From JBKPNX01 sp046732855 (GTDB taxonomy: Bacteria; Pseudomonadota; Alphaproteobacteria; Geminicoccales; Geminicoccaceae): a stretch of DNA of 64,000 nt. Positions 35,032 to 43,801 of this stretch are shown here, one piece after another. Position 1 is the stretch's first letter. Each line of letters starts with the position of its first letter. The notes beneath the pieces are model-generated. The model had not been told where the DNA came from and ran no database searches. It saw only the letters and a program-made list of their open reading frames with translations. The stretch is from positions 74,374 through 138,373 of the forward strand of contig JBKPNX010000110.1 in assembly GCA_046732855.1 (NCBI GenBank). The letters run 5' to 3'. Made by a program: the position numbers and the translations under genes.

Positions 35032-35877
35032 TTGAACCTGGAGCCGAACATCGACGCCGTCGTCCGCTTCTATGAGACCCATCCGATCAATGAATATGAG
35101 ATCCTGGAAAAACTGCGCGCCGACGGTATCGAGCTGGAGAAACTGACCGAGGAGACTTTGCAAAAGTACGACCAGGACCATTTCGGCGGCCTCGAGGCGG
35201 TCGACGTGCTGGCGGCCAAGGCGGTCATCGGCGCCGCCACCCGGGTGCTCGACGTGTGCAGCGGCATGGGCGGTCCGGCCCGCTATCTGGCGCACCAGCT
35301 GGGCTGCCGGGTGACCGGGCTGGACATAACGCAAAGCCGTTACGAGGCGGCTGTCCGCTTGACCGCGATGGTCGGGCTCGACCATCTGGTCGACTTCAGG
35401 CTCGGCAACGCACTCGACATGCCGTTCCCGGACGCCAGCTTCGATGTGGTGATCGGCCAGGAAGCGTTTGCCCATGTGCCCGACAAGCCGCGCCTGATCG
35501 CGGAGTGCGCGCGCGTGGTCAGGCCGGGCGGAATCATCGCCTTCACCGACATCCTCCGACGCAATGGCCTCAGCGCTGCCGAGTTCGAGCGCCTGCGCCG
35601 CGGCATGACCTTCCAGCCCTTGGAAACGCTCGATGGCTATGGCCGTCTGCTCGCCGACCACGGCTGCGCGCTGCTCGCGCGCGACGACCTGAGCGCCTTA
35701 TGGACTGACGTCCTGAAGCGCAGGCTGGAGATGTACCGCTCGCTGCGCGACACCACGGTCGCGAAGTTCGGCCTCGCGCACTTCGACAGGTGGGACGAGA
35801 CCTACGCCTTTTTCGTGGGCCTGTTCGCGGCCGGCCGCCTCGGCGGCGGTCGCTTCGTCGCGCGGCGCGGGGCGTGA
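35032..35877 (+). CDS. SAM-dependent methyltransferase (UbiE/sarcosine-methyltransferase-like)
   Basis: A 281-residue class I methyltransferase. VLDVCSGMGGPARYLA is motif I for S-adenosylmethionine, VTGLDITQSRYEAA motif II, and the later DASFDVVIGQEAFAHV and ARVVRPGGIIAFTD motifs complete the fold. The N-terminal YETHPINEYEIL.KL resembles methyltransferases acting on small amines or lipids; the substrate is not certain. The TTG at 35032 is chosen because GAGGAG lies seven bases upstream. Confidence 0.88.
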   Translation: MNLEPNIDAVVRFYETHPINEYEILEKLRADGIELEKLTEETLQKYDQDHFGGLEAVDVLAAKAVIGAATRVLDVCSGMGGPARYLAHQLGCRVTGLDITQSRYEAAVRLTAMVGLDHLVDFRLGNALDMPFPDASFDVVIGQEAFAHVPDKPRLIAECARVVRPGGIIAFTDILRRNGLSAAEFERLRRGMTFQPLETLDGYGRLLADHGCALLARDDLSALWTDVLKRRLEMYRSLRDTTVAKFGLAHFDRWDETYAFFVGLFAAGRLGGGRFVARRGA

Positions 35878-35890
35878 GCATGCGGCTCGA

Positions 35891-36055
35891 TTGGGATTTC
35901 AGGGGTCGATCGGGTACCTGTACGGCGGCGGCTACGGGCTTACCCGCGAGCGCTTCGACATGCCCGGGCTCACCTGTAGGAAATGGCTGGACACGATCCA
36001 CCGCAGCGGAGGGATGAGCGGGCCCTGCGAACTGCCAGTCGGATCACCGCGATAG
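35891..36055 (+). CDS. Possible small or degraded open frame
   Basis: A frame with protein-like character (SIGYLYGGGYGLTRERFD, then MPGLTCRKWLD) runs from a possible TTG at 35891 to a TAG at 36053. It has no clear ribosome site and I do not recognise it. It starts 14 bases after the methyltransferase stop and could be a short cotranscribed gene or a fragment of a lost one. Confidence 0.25.
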   Translation: MGFQGSIGYLYGGGYGLTRERFDMPGLTCRKWLDTIHRSGGMSGPCELPVGSPR

Positions 36056-36161
36056 GCAGTCATTCCGGCATGTTTGCCCAGACGTTCGCGGTCCGCCCTC
36101 AAGAGACATCCGCGCTCCGATCGCGTATCACGTATACGGTCCGTGCGTGCGCAACGGTGGA

Positions 36162-36920
36162 TCACGGCAGCATGATGCCGCCGTCGACGAAAATGGTAAT
36201 GCCGGTGGTGTACGCAGCGCCTGGGCTGGCGAGGTAGACTGCGGCTTCGGCCATGTCCTCGGGCTCGCCCAGACGACCGATCGGGATTGCGTCGATCCGC
36301 TTCTGGCGCACCTCCGGATCCGCCAGATAGTCGCGGTTGAAGTCGGTGAGCGTGGCGCCGGGCGCGATCACGTTGACCGTGATGCCGTCTCCCGCCAGCT
36401 CGTAGGCCATGCCGCGCGCGAGTTGCGCGACCCCGGCCTTGGTCGTGCCGTAGGCCACCTGACCGGCGAGCGCCAGCTGCTGCACGATCGAGCCGATCAC
36501 GATGATGCGGCCCTTGGTCCGGTTGGCCCGCATCAGCCGCGCCGCCTCGGTCGCGCAGGCGAAGGTGCCGCGCAGATTGAGCGCCATCATGTGGTCCCAC
36601 TCGTCGTCGGTGATCGCGAGGATCGGCTTGCGATAGATCGTGGCCGCTGCAGTCACGATGACGTCGAGCCCGTCGAGGCGCGCGGCGGCGGCGCGCACCA
36701 GCCGGCGGCACGCCTCGGCTTCGCTCAGGTCCGCCTGCAGCGAGAAAGACCGCCGGCCCAGCCCCTCGATGTCCGCGACGACGCTCGCCGCCACGTCCGG
36801 CCGGCTGTGATAATGGATCGCGACATCGGCGCCCTGGCGGGCGAACGCGAGCGCAATCGCGCGCCCGATGCCATGGCTCCCGGCGCCCGTGATCAGCGTT
36901 TTCTTGCCCTCGAGCCGCAT
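36162..36920 (-). CDS. SDR family oxidoreductase
   Basis: A 252-residue classical short-chain dehydrogenase. The cofactor motif is TGAGSHGIGR (about 11-20), followed by the NAG-equivalent VTAAAT, the catalytic Ser in IVIGSIVQQ and the YGTTK pair (Tyr-x-x-x-Lys), with the C-terminal GITIFVDGG. It oxidises or reduces a hydroxyl/keto group with NAD(P); glucose 1-dehydrogenase-like enzymes and FabG-like reductases share this profile. The ATG at 36920 follows GAGGGATGGGGTG; a GTG directly before is open. Confidence 0.9.
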   Translation of the reverse strand: MRLEGKKTLITGAGSHGIGRAIALAFARQGADVAIHYHSRPDVAASVVADIEGLGRRSFSLQADLSEAEACRRLVRAAAARLDGLDVIVTAAATIYRKPILAITDDEWDHMMALNLRGTFACATEAARLMRANRTKGRIIVIGSIVQQLALAGQVAYGTTKAGVAQLARGMAYELAGDGITVNVIAPGATLTDFNRDYLADPEVRQKRIDAIPIGRLGEPEDMAEAAVYLASPGAAYTTGITIFVDGGIMLP

Positions 36921-37132
36921 CACCCCATCCCTCAGGAGCCCGCGGGTTATCGCGCCCGATCGCCACGATCACCGCCCGCGCGGATCGAGCACGGGCGCGC
37001 CGGACGATCTCCCGCAGAGCCGCCATACCGCGTCATGCCCGCGAAGTCGAATCCGGGACCGCGGCGCCATGATTCGCCTCGCGCCACGGCGGGCGTGCTC
37101 CCCGTCCGATCGCTGCCGGCAGGCCCGCTCCC

Positions 37133-37732
37133 TCAGCGGCCGACCGACACCTTGGCGATCAGATCAGCCGCGGCCGTAGTCGAGACGGGACGGCTTTTGT
37201 CGTGACAGAGCCAACCGATCACGAGATTTCTCTTTCGGCGCATATCATCACCGGTTTCGCCGAACCGATGGCCGAACCCGACGCAGCGGAAAGGTTGGTC
37301 CGCGAGCCGAAACATTCGGAACGGCACGTAGCCCATGCGCGAAGGCACCTGACCCGACTCGCCCCAGGTCAGGTCGGCGCCGTCCATCGACCGGCCAATG
37401 TCGGACTCGAGCGTTCCGTCCGGAACGACATGGTTAGGCCCCGTCCTCAATACGACCAACATGGCGAACGCATCGGCGCCGGAGAACCGCGCCACATGCA
37501 GCTCGTCGCCGCTCATCGGGTCGCGACCCAAAGCATATTCGGCCAGTTCCGGATCGAAGTCGGGATGATCGAAACGGATCGCCGATTCGCTCGCTTCGAC
37601 CGGCTGAGGGTCCCATCGCGTGCTCGTGCAGCATGTGACAAGGCAGGCCATCGCCAGGGTAAACACGAGGCGTGGGGGAATGGTGCTCCAGCGACCCCAT
37701 ACGCCAAGCCGATCCGCCGAGCTCGGGCTCAT
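37133..37732 (-). CDS. Putative lipoprotein of unknown function
   Basis: A 199-residue protein with a hydrophobic N-terminal segment (LVFTLAMACLVTCC) ending in adjacent Cys residues that could be a non-ideal lipobox. The mature part has a single domain with GRDPMSGDELHVARFSG, a strand LVVLRTGP and two late Cys (FRCVGFG and WLCHD). I do not recognise the family. The ATG overlaps the stop of a short start-less minus-strand frame, so an upstream gene may have decayed. Confidence 0.6.
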   Translation of the reverse strand: MSPSSADRLGVWGRWSTIPPRLVFTLAMACLVTCCTSTRWDPQPVEASESAIRFDHPDFDPELAEYALGRDPMSGDELHVARFSGADAFAMLVVLRTGPNHVVPDGTLESDIGRSMDGADLTWGESGQVPSRMGYVPFRMFRLADQPFRCVGFGHRFGETGDDMRRKRNLVIGWLCHDKSRPVSTTAAADLIAKVSVGR

Positions 37733-38110
37733 GTTCCCGGTCTCCGCTTGATTGGCGCGATGCGGGCTTCGAGCTCGTCGGCCGCGGCGAACTGCTGGAG
37801 ATTTCGGAGCAGGTCGACGTATTCCTGGACCCTGCTGCGGCAAGCGCTTCAGGAGGTTGAGGGCCGTCCATGGCACAGCACGTCCGCGCTACGGATGAAT
37901 GGTGCCACGCCGCTGGTTTTGCCGAAGTGACGCCGGTCACAGGCTGTAACCCAGGTCACATCTGGCTGCGCAGCCGGGCGCTCGCAGGTGGCAAGCTCAG
38001 GCGAAATCTGAATCTCAATAGCAACGGCATCGAATTTCGACCACGAGCTCTGCGGCCGCTGGTGCCGGTCGATGGAAGGCTCCCGGCAGCGCGGGGCCGC
38101 GGGCGTCGCG
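37733..38110. other. Intergenic stretch without a recognised gene
   Basis: These 378 bases separate two minus-strand exported-protein genes. The minus frame 37729-37848 reads RVQEYVDLLRNLQQF then AAADELEARI, which looks like a coding helix, but has no ATG, GTG or TTG start. Nothing else stands out. Confidence 0.4.
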
Positions 38111-38452
38111 TTACTTGCCCGTCGACGCCGAGAGCTGGGTACCGATATGCCGGCGCGCCACCACGCAGATGGCGGGCTTGCCGTCGGGGCCGATCGTCGG
38201 GCCGATCGTGACCTGCTGCACCACGCCGTTGTTCCAGCGCACGAGGACCTCCTGAAAGGCACCGTACTCGCCGAGGCGGGCCAGGAGCTTCGGGCCGCCG
38301 TCGGCCTCGTGCTTGATCCACTGCTCGACGGAAGCGCGGCAGTTGTCGATGTCCGCCCGGTACTGCTGGGCGAAAGCGGCACCTGCCGGATCCCAAACGA
38401 CAGCGATCGCAACGCTCAGTAGCGAAACTCGAGTGAACCTGCTCGCTTTCAC
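38111..38452 (-). CDS. Small exported protein of unknown function
   Basis: A 113-residue protein with an N-terminal signal peptide (TRVSLLSVAIAVVW...GAAFA, cleavage likely at AFA|QQ). The mature part has two Cys and an alternating strand pattern (VQQVTIGPTIG, AICVVARR). The GTG at 38452 has GAGGAG eight bases upstream; the frame runs five codons further. Family not recognised; periplasmic location is inferred. Confidence 0.65.
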   Translation of the reverse strand: MKASRFTRVSLLSVAIAVVWDPAGAAFAQQYRADIDNCRASVEQWIKHEADGGPKLLARLGEYGAFQEVLVRWNNGVVQQVTIGPTIGPDGKPAICVVARRHIGTQLSASTGK

Positions 38453-38589
38453 ATGACGTCTCCTCACGCCTGCAGTGCCGCTCGCGACTCCAGGCTTTGA
38501 CTGCGCGCCGCGTCGCGAGCCTCACCGCCCGTCTCAGGGGCGGTGAGGCCGGCGCTCATAGCGAAGGTGCTGCCCCGGGGCCTGGGCGC

Positions 38590-38877
38590 AAAATGTCGGA
38601 CAGGCGCATAGCGCGCTCACAACGCCCAGTTTCGGGCACGACGCCCTCTTGCCGCGAGGCGGGCTCTGGCCGCGCCGTGTACGTGCGCGGCGAAGCCGGG
38701 ATTGGCAAGACGCGTCTGGTCGAGGAGTTCCGTCGTTTGGCCAGAAGCCGGGGTTTCGCGTGTCATACCGGGGTGGTGCTCGATTTCGGTCTCGGCGAGA
38801 GCGGGCATGCCATTCGGGCGGTCGCCTGCAGCTTGCTTGGCCTGTCGCCCGGCGCCGACCCGGATGCGTGCTGCTGA
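38590..38877 (+). pseudogene. Fragment of an AAA-type ATPase/adenylate-cyclase regulator
   Basis: The plus frame contains VYVRGEAGIGKTRLVEEFRR, a complete Walker A with its surroundings, then GFACHTGVVLDFG and RSLLGL-like sequence (CSLLGLSPGADP). This is the N-terminal part of the large ATPase domain found in multi-domain adenylate cyclase and AfsR/LuxR-type regulators. It stops abruptly at 38875-38877; the rest of a protein normally of 900 or more residues is absent. The true 5' boundary is unclear. Confidence 0.6.
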
Positions 38878-39325
38878 CCTCGACCACGCGCTCGGACAGA
38901 GCGCGCAAGAGGCGAGTGAGCCGCCGCAGAATACACGCATTCACGGATTCGTGCTCGCGCAGCAAGGCCCAGAGAAGGGCGGCCGACATGACCGCCAGCG
39001 TCGTATGGGTGAGCGCCACGACGCTGCACGAGCGCGGCAGGCCATCGATCGCGGAGAGTTCGCCGAACATCTCGCCGGCCGGCAGGTCCCGGAACGACAC
39101 CTCGCGGCCGCATTCCGAAAAAAAAGTCACCCGCACCCGTCCCCGCACGACCAAGAAAACGTCCTGGTTGTCCTCTCGGTAGCCGAGGATGAGTCGATGC
39201 GCCGGGTAACGGCGCCACCGGCAGCGGCGCGACACGTTCGCCAGCGCGTCAAAAGGAAGCTCGCGGAACAGCTCGAAGCACGCGAGAGCGTCGGCCGTTG
39301 GCCCCGTCTCCAGCCTGACTGCCAT
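38878..39325 (-). pseudogene. Truncated cyclic-nucleotide-binding (Crp-like) gene
   Basis: From the ATG at 39325 the protein reads through a cNMP-binding domain (FRELPFDALANVSRRC, VFLVVRGRVRVTFF, LPAGEMFGELSAIDG, RSCSVVAL) into the dimer helix RLTRLLRALSERVVE, then loses its homology at about 38880. The expected helix-turn-helix is missing, and the open frame continues to 38534 as Arg/Pro-rich sequence antisense to the ATPase fragment. The break coincides with the end of that fragment, so both were cut by one rearrangement. Confidence 0.7.
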
Positions 39326-39696
39326 GCTCCATCACCAGACCTGTCGCGGCGGACGCTGAGGCTGAGCCGACCGCGCCGCAAACCGCACTTTAGTCCGACG
39401 GGTCCGATCTGGAAATTGCGACGTCCAGGAGCTGGTGCCGGTCGGCTCGCCAGCCCTGCAACTGGTCGGGTACGGCCGCCTCCCGTCGGGGACAGGTGCG
39501 GAGGCCTGCGTCCCGATCGGAGCGCCGAAACCGGGTAAGCTGCCTGATTATTTGCGCCGCTCGCGTCGCACGATCGAAATGGTAAATTGTGTGCGTTTTG
39601 CCACTGCCTTCCTCAAAGAATCGTCCGACCGTTCCGGCCGCCGACTCAGGATTCGGCGCGGACCTTGAGATGGCAACCGCAGCGGGAGGCAGGCCG
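39326..39696. other. Intergenic region between two divergent Crp-like genes
   Basis: This 371-base gap lies between the start of the truncated Crp-like gene and the Crp/Fnr gene. Frames through it are not protein-like. I saw no convincing Crp/Fnr half-site palindrome. Confidence 0.4.
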
Positions 39697-40872
39697 ATGG
39701 AGAGCATGCTTCGGTGGGATCTCGGCCCCGCGTTGGGTGAACCAGCGAGGTTGCGCCCGGCGGGTTCGGTCGACCGCGGGATCAGCTCGCAGGACCAAGT
39801 CAATCCGGAGCTAGGGAGCGCTGCCCGACGCAGTGCGGCGGCGGAGCGCGACCGGCAGGTCCGGGACGGCTTGGCTGAGAGTGACCTTTTCGGCACGCTC
39901 GGGGACGGTGACCGCGACGCCTTGATCAGGCAGGGCCGAGTCGCGGCATACGGCGGCGGATCGGTCGTGTTCCGCAAAGGCGATCCCGCCGAAGACCTGA
40001 TGATCGTGCTGTGCGGGCGGATCAGGCTCAGCTCCGCGTCGTCGCACGGCAAGGAAGTGCTGTTCGGCTTCATCGGTTCCGGGCGCTGCTTTGGCGAAGG
40101 CGCGCTGCTAGACGGCAAGACACGCGCGCTCGAGGCCATGGCGGTCAAGCCCAGCGCGGTCTTCGCGCTGCACCGCCGGGACGTGCTTGCGTGCCTCGAA
40201 CGACATCCAGCGGTCGCCGTTCGGTTCATCCGAGTGGTCTGCGCGCGTCTCACTCGCGCCACGGAGATGTTTGAGGACCGGACCCAACTTGGGCTGTCGT
40301 CGCGAACTGCGCGAGCCTTGCTGCGTCTTGCCCGCGAGTACGGCAGCTGCGACGGCGATGCCGTGCGCATCGAGCTGAAAATTTCCCAGGCGGAGATCGC
40401 GGCGCTGGTCGGGGCGACGCGCGAGAAGGTAAACCGGCAGCTCTGCGCCTGGTGCCGCTCGGGCATCCTGGCGGTCGACGAGGGTCACCTGACGATTCCA
40501 CCGTCGAGACGCGCTGGAGAGTGTGGCAGAGGAAGGCTCGCTGTCTTCAGCAGTCGACGGCATTTCCCTCGCATCTCCCCGGCATTTCCCGGCGGTTCCG
40601 CGCGCCTGAGCCTTCGGACCCTGCGGACCTCCCGCGCGAGACGGTTCGAACGGCGGCGCCGCGCCGCCTCCGAGGCGCTGGCGGTCTTGGGCGGGCATCC
40701 ACCGTGCGCTGGCGGAACGGTTACGCGGCGGGTTTCCTCGCGCGCGCCTTGGGCTACGATGACCGGCAATGCCAAGCATGCCCACCCCAAGCAATGGAGG
40801 ACGCCATGGCTGACCCGATCGTCTTTTCCGGCACCGTCGACTGGTCGGGCGAGAATCCCGGCATCTCGCTGA
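39697..40872 (+). CDS. Crp/Fnr family regulator with frameshifted C-terminus
   Basis: A cNMP-binding domain (SDLFGTLGDGDRDALI, VFRKGDPAEDLMIVLCGRI, GSGRCFGEGALLDG) is followed by the dimer helix and a Crp-type helix-turn-helix (KISQAEIAALVGATREKVNRQ). There is no Fnr-type N-terminal Cys cluster. After EGHLTI the sequence becomes Arg/Ser-rich and runs on to 40872, overlapping the next gene. Removing one C at 40498-40499 restores HRRDALESVAEEGS and a stop at 40607, a normal family end. The ATG at 39697 follows GGGAGG. DNA binding should survive the shift. Confidence 0.8.
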   Translation: MESMLRWDLGPALGEPARLRPAGSVDRGISSQDQVNPELGSAARRSAAAERDRQVRDGLAESDLFGTLGDGDRDALIRQGRVAAYGGGSVVFRKGDPAEDLMIVLCGRIRLSSASSHGKEVLFGFIGSGRCFGEGALLDGKTRALEAMAVKPSAVFALHRRDVLACLERHPAVAVRFIRVVCARLTRATEMFEDRTQLGLSSRTARALLRLAREYGSCDGDAVRIELKISQAEIAALVGATREKVNRQLCAWCRSGILAVDEGHLTIPPSRRAGECGRGRLAVFSSRRHFPRISPAFPGGSARLSLRTLRTSRARRFERRRRAASEALAVLGGHPPCAGGTVTRRVSSRAPWATMTGNAKHAHPKQWRTPWLTRSSFPAPSTGRARIPASR

Positions 40873-41417
40873 AGGAGACGCCCGACGGCCCGTTCGTCGC
40901 CCTCGCCAGCTTTTTCCGCGTGGTGCTGTCGCCCCATGGCCGTGGTCATGCGCTCGTGCTGCTGCAGTCGCCGCAGGATGCCAGGCCGCCGGCGACGCGC
41001 GGCAACTTCTGCCTGCACGACAATGAGGCGCTGGCGCGCTACCTGGTCGAAGGCTTCGTCGCGCATTTCGGCGCGTTCAAGGGCCAGGCGGGGCTCGACG
41101 GCCTGGTCTACCGGCCGCTCGATCGGGTCGCGGCCGAGGGCGATCCGACCAGCAGCTACAGCGAGACGGTGGCCGCCGGCGATTTGACCGTGCGCCTGAC
41201 CTGGAGCGGCCTCGGTGAGCCCTTCTGCTTCGCTCTGCCGCCGGACAAGTCGGCCACCCGCAAGCACTACATGCCCAGTCTGTTCGTCGGCTGCCGCGAC
41301 GCTACCGTGACCGTGAACGGCCGCGCTCTGCCGGGCAAGCCCGTGCCGCGCGAGATCGCGGGGCACGCCATCACCACGGCGATGCTCGCCTTCTCGGAGA
41401 CCTGGATCCGCGCCTGA
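40806..41417 (+). CDS. Conserved hypothetical protein
   Basis: A 203-residue soluble protein without signal peptide or membrane helices. It begins MADPIVFSGTVDWSG and contains ASFFRVVLSPHGRGHALVL, FCLHDNEALARYLV and a final AITTAMLAFSETWI. GGAGG sits five bases before the ATG. I do not recognise a family or catalytic motif. It overlaps only the frameshifted tail of the Crp/Fnr frame. Confidence 0.75.
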   Translation: MADPIVFSGTVDWSGENPGISLKETPDGPFVALASFFRVVLSPHGRGHALVLLQSPQDARPPATRGNFCLHDNEALARYLVEGFVAHFGAFKGQAGLDGLVYRPLDRVAAEGDPTSSYSETVAAGDLTVRLTWSGLGEPFCFALPPDKSATRKHYMPSLFVGCRDATVTVNGRALPGKPVPREIAGHAITTAMLAFSETWIRA

Positions 41418-41589
41418 CGCTTCTGGGCAGCGAGCGCCGGCGAGGCGTCCCCGAGGTTGCGCCTGCCACTTGCAAAACGACTGCACGGTCGGCCGGACAG
41501 GCGGATTGCATTGCGTGACTGAATCGCCGTCGAATCTATCCTCGTTGCACGCACGCGCCCCCGCTCGAGAACACGTACGGATCAGGTCG

Positions 41590-41792
41590 GGATTCCACCC
41601 ATCCGGCCAGCATCGGGCTCGGCGAGGATCTGGACGACGCCGCGAGGCAGGCGGTCGAGCATGTCTGCCGCGCACGGGGCTAAGCCGCGGCCAGGCCTGC
41701 ATGCTGTGCTCGCTCGCCGGCGATCTTGGGGAACCCAGACCGAGGACGGGGTCAAGGGACGCCACATCATGCCGGCCAAGGCGGCGCTTTGA
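41590..41792 (+). pseudogene. Remnant of an acetamidase/formamidase C-terminus
   Basis: Three successive plus frames read like the end of an acetamidase/formamidase: IGLGEDLDDAARQAVEHV, then after a shift near 41680 GLSRGQACMLCSLAGDLG, then after another shift near 41735 TQTEDGVKGRHIMPAKAAL and a stop at 41790-41792. The intact enzyme at 51118 has the matching GIGPDLMAGARAAVMGM and AYMLCSVCADL. At least two frameshifts and a missing front make this a dead remnant. It sits just upstream of the PfkB operon. Confidence 0.65.
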
Positions 41793-41870
41793 GCGCTGCC
41801 GCCACGTCCTCCCATCGAGGACGGACGCAAGGCAGGCGGTACCGGTGCGGAACGCGTCCGGGAGTTTCAC

Positions 41871-42779
41871 TTGACCGTCGTGGTTGTCGGCAGCGCCATG
41901 GTCGATGTCGCTTATCGGGTCGAGCGGCTGCCGGGGCCGAGCGAGTCCGTGCTCGCGCGCGGGCGGACGGTCGATGTGGGCGGCAAAGGGCTGAACCAGG
42001 CCATCGTTGCGCGCCGCGCCGGTGCCGAGGTGAGGTATTGCGCAGGGTTGGGCCGCGATCCCGCGGCCACGATCATCCAGGCGCGCCTCGAAGCCGACGG
42101 GCTGAGCACCGCCTGGCTGGTGTCCGTCCCTTGCGCGACCGATGAATCGATCGTCTACGTGGCCCGCTCCGGGGAGAACTGCATCGTCAGCACGGATGCG
42201 GCGGCCAAGCGACTCGCGCTCACCGATGTCGACGACGTGCTTATCGGCCTGTCGCCGGGCGACGTCCTGCTCATGCAGGGTAATCTCAGCCGTGAGCTGA
42301 CCGGGATCTGCCTCACCCGGGCGCGCGCGGCGGGTGCGACGACCATCCTGAACCCGGCGCCGATCGACTTCGACTACGCGGGCCTCTGGCCGCTCGTCGA
42401 CATCGCCATACTCAACCAGATCGAAGCGGGGACGTTGACGGGAGAAGCCGGGATCGACGCCGCGACCGCGGTTCTGCACGGCCGCGGCGTCGGCAACGTC
42501 GTTCTTACCCTCGGTTCGGAAGGCGCGCTCGTGCGCGAAGGGCAGGGGCTTCCGCAGCGCGTCCCGGCCCCGGCGGTGGTCGCGGTCGACACGACGGGGG
42601 CTGGCGACGTGCTGGCCGGCGTGGTGGCGGCAGGAATAGAGCGTGATCTTCCTCTACTGGCCGCCGTGCGCTGGGCGGTCGCGGCGGCGAGCCACAAGGT
42701 GACCCGCCCGGGCACCAGCTCCGCATTTCCCACCAGCGTCGAGCTTGCCGCGCTCGCCCGCGCGATTGCCCTACCGTAG
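41871..42779 (+). CDS. PfkB family carbohydrate kinase (ribokinase-like)
   Basis: A 302-residue sugar kinase. The N-terminal VVVGSAMVDVAYRVERLP, the di-Gly switch DVGGKGLNQA and the C-terminal signature VDTTGAGDVLAG with the catalytic Asp are all present. It phosphorylates a sugar or nucleoside with ATP in the cytoplasm. The start is a TTG with GGGAG upstream. As first gene of an operon with a ribose-type importer it probably phosphorylates the imported sugar. Confidence 0.92.
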   Translation: MTVVVVGSAMVDVAYRVERLPGPSESVLARGRTVDVGGKGLNQAIVARRAGAEVRYCAGLGRDPAATIIQARLEADGLSTAWLVSVPCATDESIVYVARSGENCIVSTDAAAKRLALTDVDDVLIGLSPGDVLLMQGNLSRELTGICLTRARAAGATTILNPAPIDFDYAGLWPLVDIAILNQIEAGTLTGEAGIDAATAVLHGRGVGNVVLTLGSEGALVREGQGLPQRVPAPAVVAVDTTGAGDVLAGVVAAGIERDLPLLAAVRWAVAAASHKVTRPGTSSAFPTSVELAALARAIALP

Positions 42780-42862
42780 CCGGTCCCCTTGGCCTATCAC
42801 TGCGCGGGAAGCACGCCCGACCCACAGAGCCGGGGAGGGCCTGACAAAGGGAGGGTCCCCGC

Positions 42863-43801
42863 GTGATCACGCGTCTATTCGCCGCCGGTCTGGTGCTGGG
42901 CATCACCGTTCCATCCGGCACGGTGCCTGCCCAGGCAGCCGAGCCGACCGTCGCGCTCGTGCAGATCAATCAGCAGGCGCTGTTCTTCAACCAGATGAAC
43001 CAGGGCGCCACCGCCGCGGCCGACAAGGCCGGCGCCAAGCTCGTGATCTTCAACGCCAACAACGACCCCGCGGCGCAGAACAACGCGATCGAGACCTACG
43101 TTGCCGAGGGCGTGGGCGCGATCATCGTCGTCGCGATCGACGTCAATGGCGTCATGCCCGCCGTGCAGCAGGCGGCCGACGCCGGCATCCCGGTGCTTGC
43201 AGTCGACGCGATCCTGCCCGCGGGCCCGCACAAGAGCCAGATCGGGGTCGACAACGCGGGCGCGGGGGCGCAGATCGGCCAAGCCTTCCTCGACTACGTC
43301 AAGAATGACATGGGCGGGTCCGCCAAGATCGGCATCGTCGGCGCGCTCAACTCGTTCATCCAGAATCAGCGGCAGAAGGGCTTCGAGGACACCATCAAGA
43401 GCAACCCCGATATCACGGTCGCGGGCGTGGTCGACGGGCGCAACATCCAGGACAACGCGCTCGCGGCCGCCGAGACCCTGATCACCGGCAATCACGACAT
43501 GACCGCGGTCTACGCCACAGGCGAGCCGGCGCTCGTCGGCGCGGTTGCGGCGGTCGAGGCGCAGGGCGCGACCGACCGGGTCAAGGTCTTCGGCTGGGAT
43601 CTAACCGAACAGGTGATCAAGGGGATTGACGACGGGTACGTGATCGCCGTCGTGCAGCAGGACCCCGAGCGCATGGGCGCGGTCGCCGTCGAGTCCGCGT
43701 TGACCCTGATCAACGGCGGGACCGTTGACCCGGTCATCCCAGTACCGGTGACCATCGTCACCAAGGACAACGTCGACAAGTTCCGCGCCATGTTCCGGTG
43801 A
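42863..43801 (+). CDS. Ribose-type ABC transporter substrate-binding protein
   Basis: A 312-residue periplasmic binding protein with a signal peptide (LFAAGLVLGITVPSG...AQA|AEP). The mature part shows the RbsB pattern: NQMNQGATAAADKAGAKLV, IVVAIDVNGV, VGALNSFIQNQRQKGF, VDGRNIQDNALAAAE and VFGWDLTEQVIKGI. It starts with GTG and its stop overlaps the ATPase start. It captures the sugar for the importer. Confidence 0.93.
   Translation: MITRLFAAGLVLGITVPSGTVPAQAAEPTVALVQINQQALFFNQMNQGATAAADKAGAKLVIFNANNDPAAQNNAIETYVAEGVGAIIVVAIDVNGVMPAVQQAADAGIPVLAVDAILPAGPHKSQIGVDNAGAGAQIGQAFLDYVKNDMGGSAKIGIVGALNSFIQNQRQKGFEDTIKSNPDITVAGVVDGRNIQDNALAAAETLITGNHDMTAVYATGEPALVGAVAAVEAQGATDRVKVFGWDLTEQVIKGIDDGYVIAVVQQDPERMGAVAVESALTLINGGTVDPVIPVPVTIVTKDNVDKFRAMFR

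Noticed and set aside
37729..37848. Helical minus frame ending in an ATGA overlap with the lipoprotein gene
   Set aside because: It looks coding over 39 codons but lacks any start codon and has a stop just upstream; a decayed gene is possible but not supported enough to annotate.
40485..42479. A 664-codon minus-strand open frame
   Set aside because: It runs antisense across the conserved hypothetical gene and most of the PfkB gene, is Arg/Gln/His-rich with no family features, and is a shadow of high-GC coding on the other strand.
41871..42779. Naming the PfkB protein ribokinase
   Set aside because: The family signature fits several sugar and nucleoside kinases, and the operon's PTE-like and amidotransferase-like partners point away from plain ribose use.
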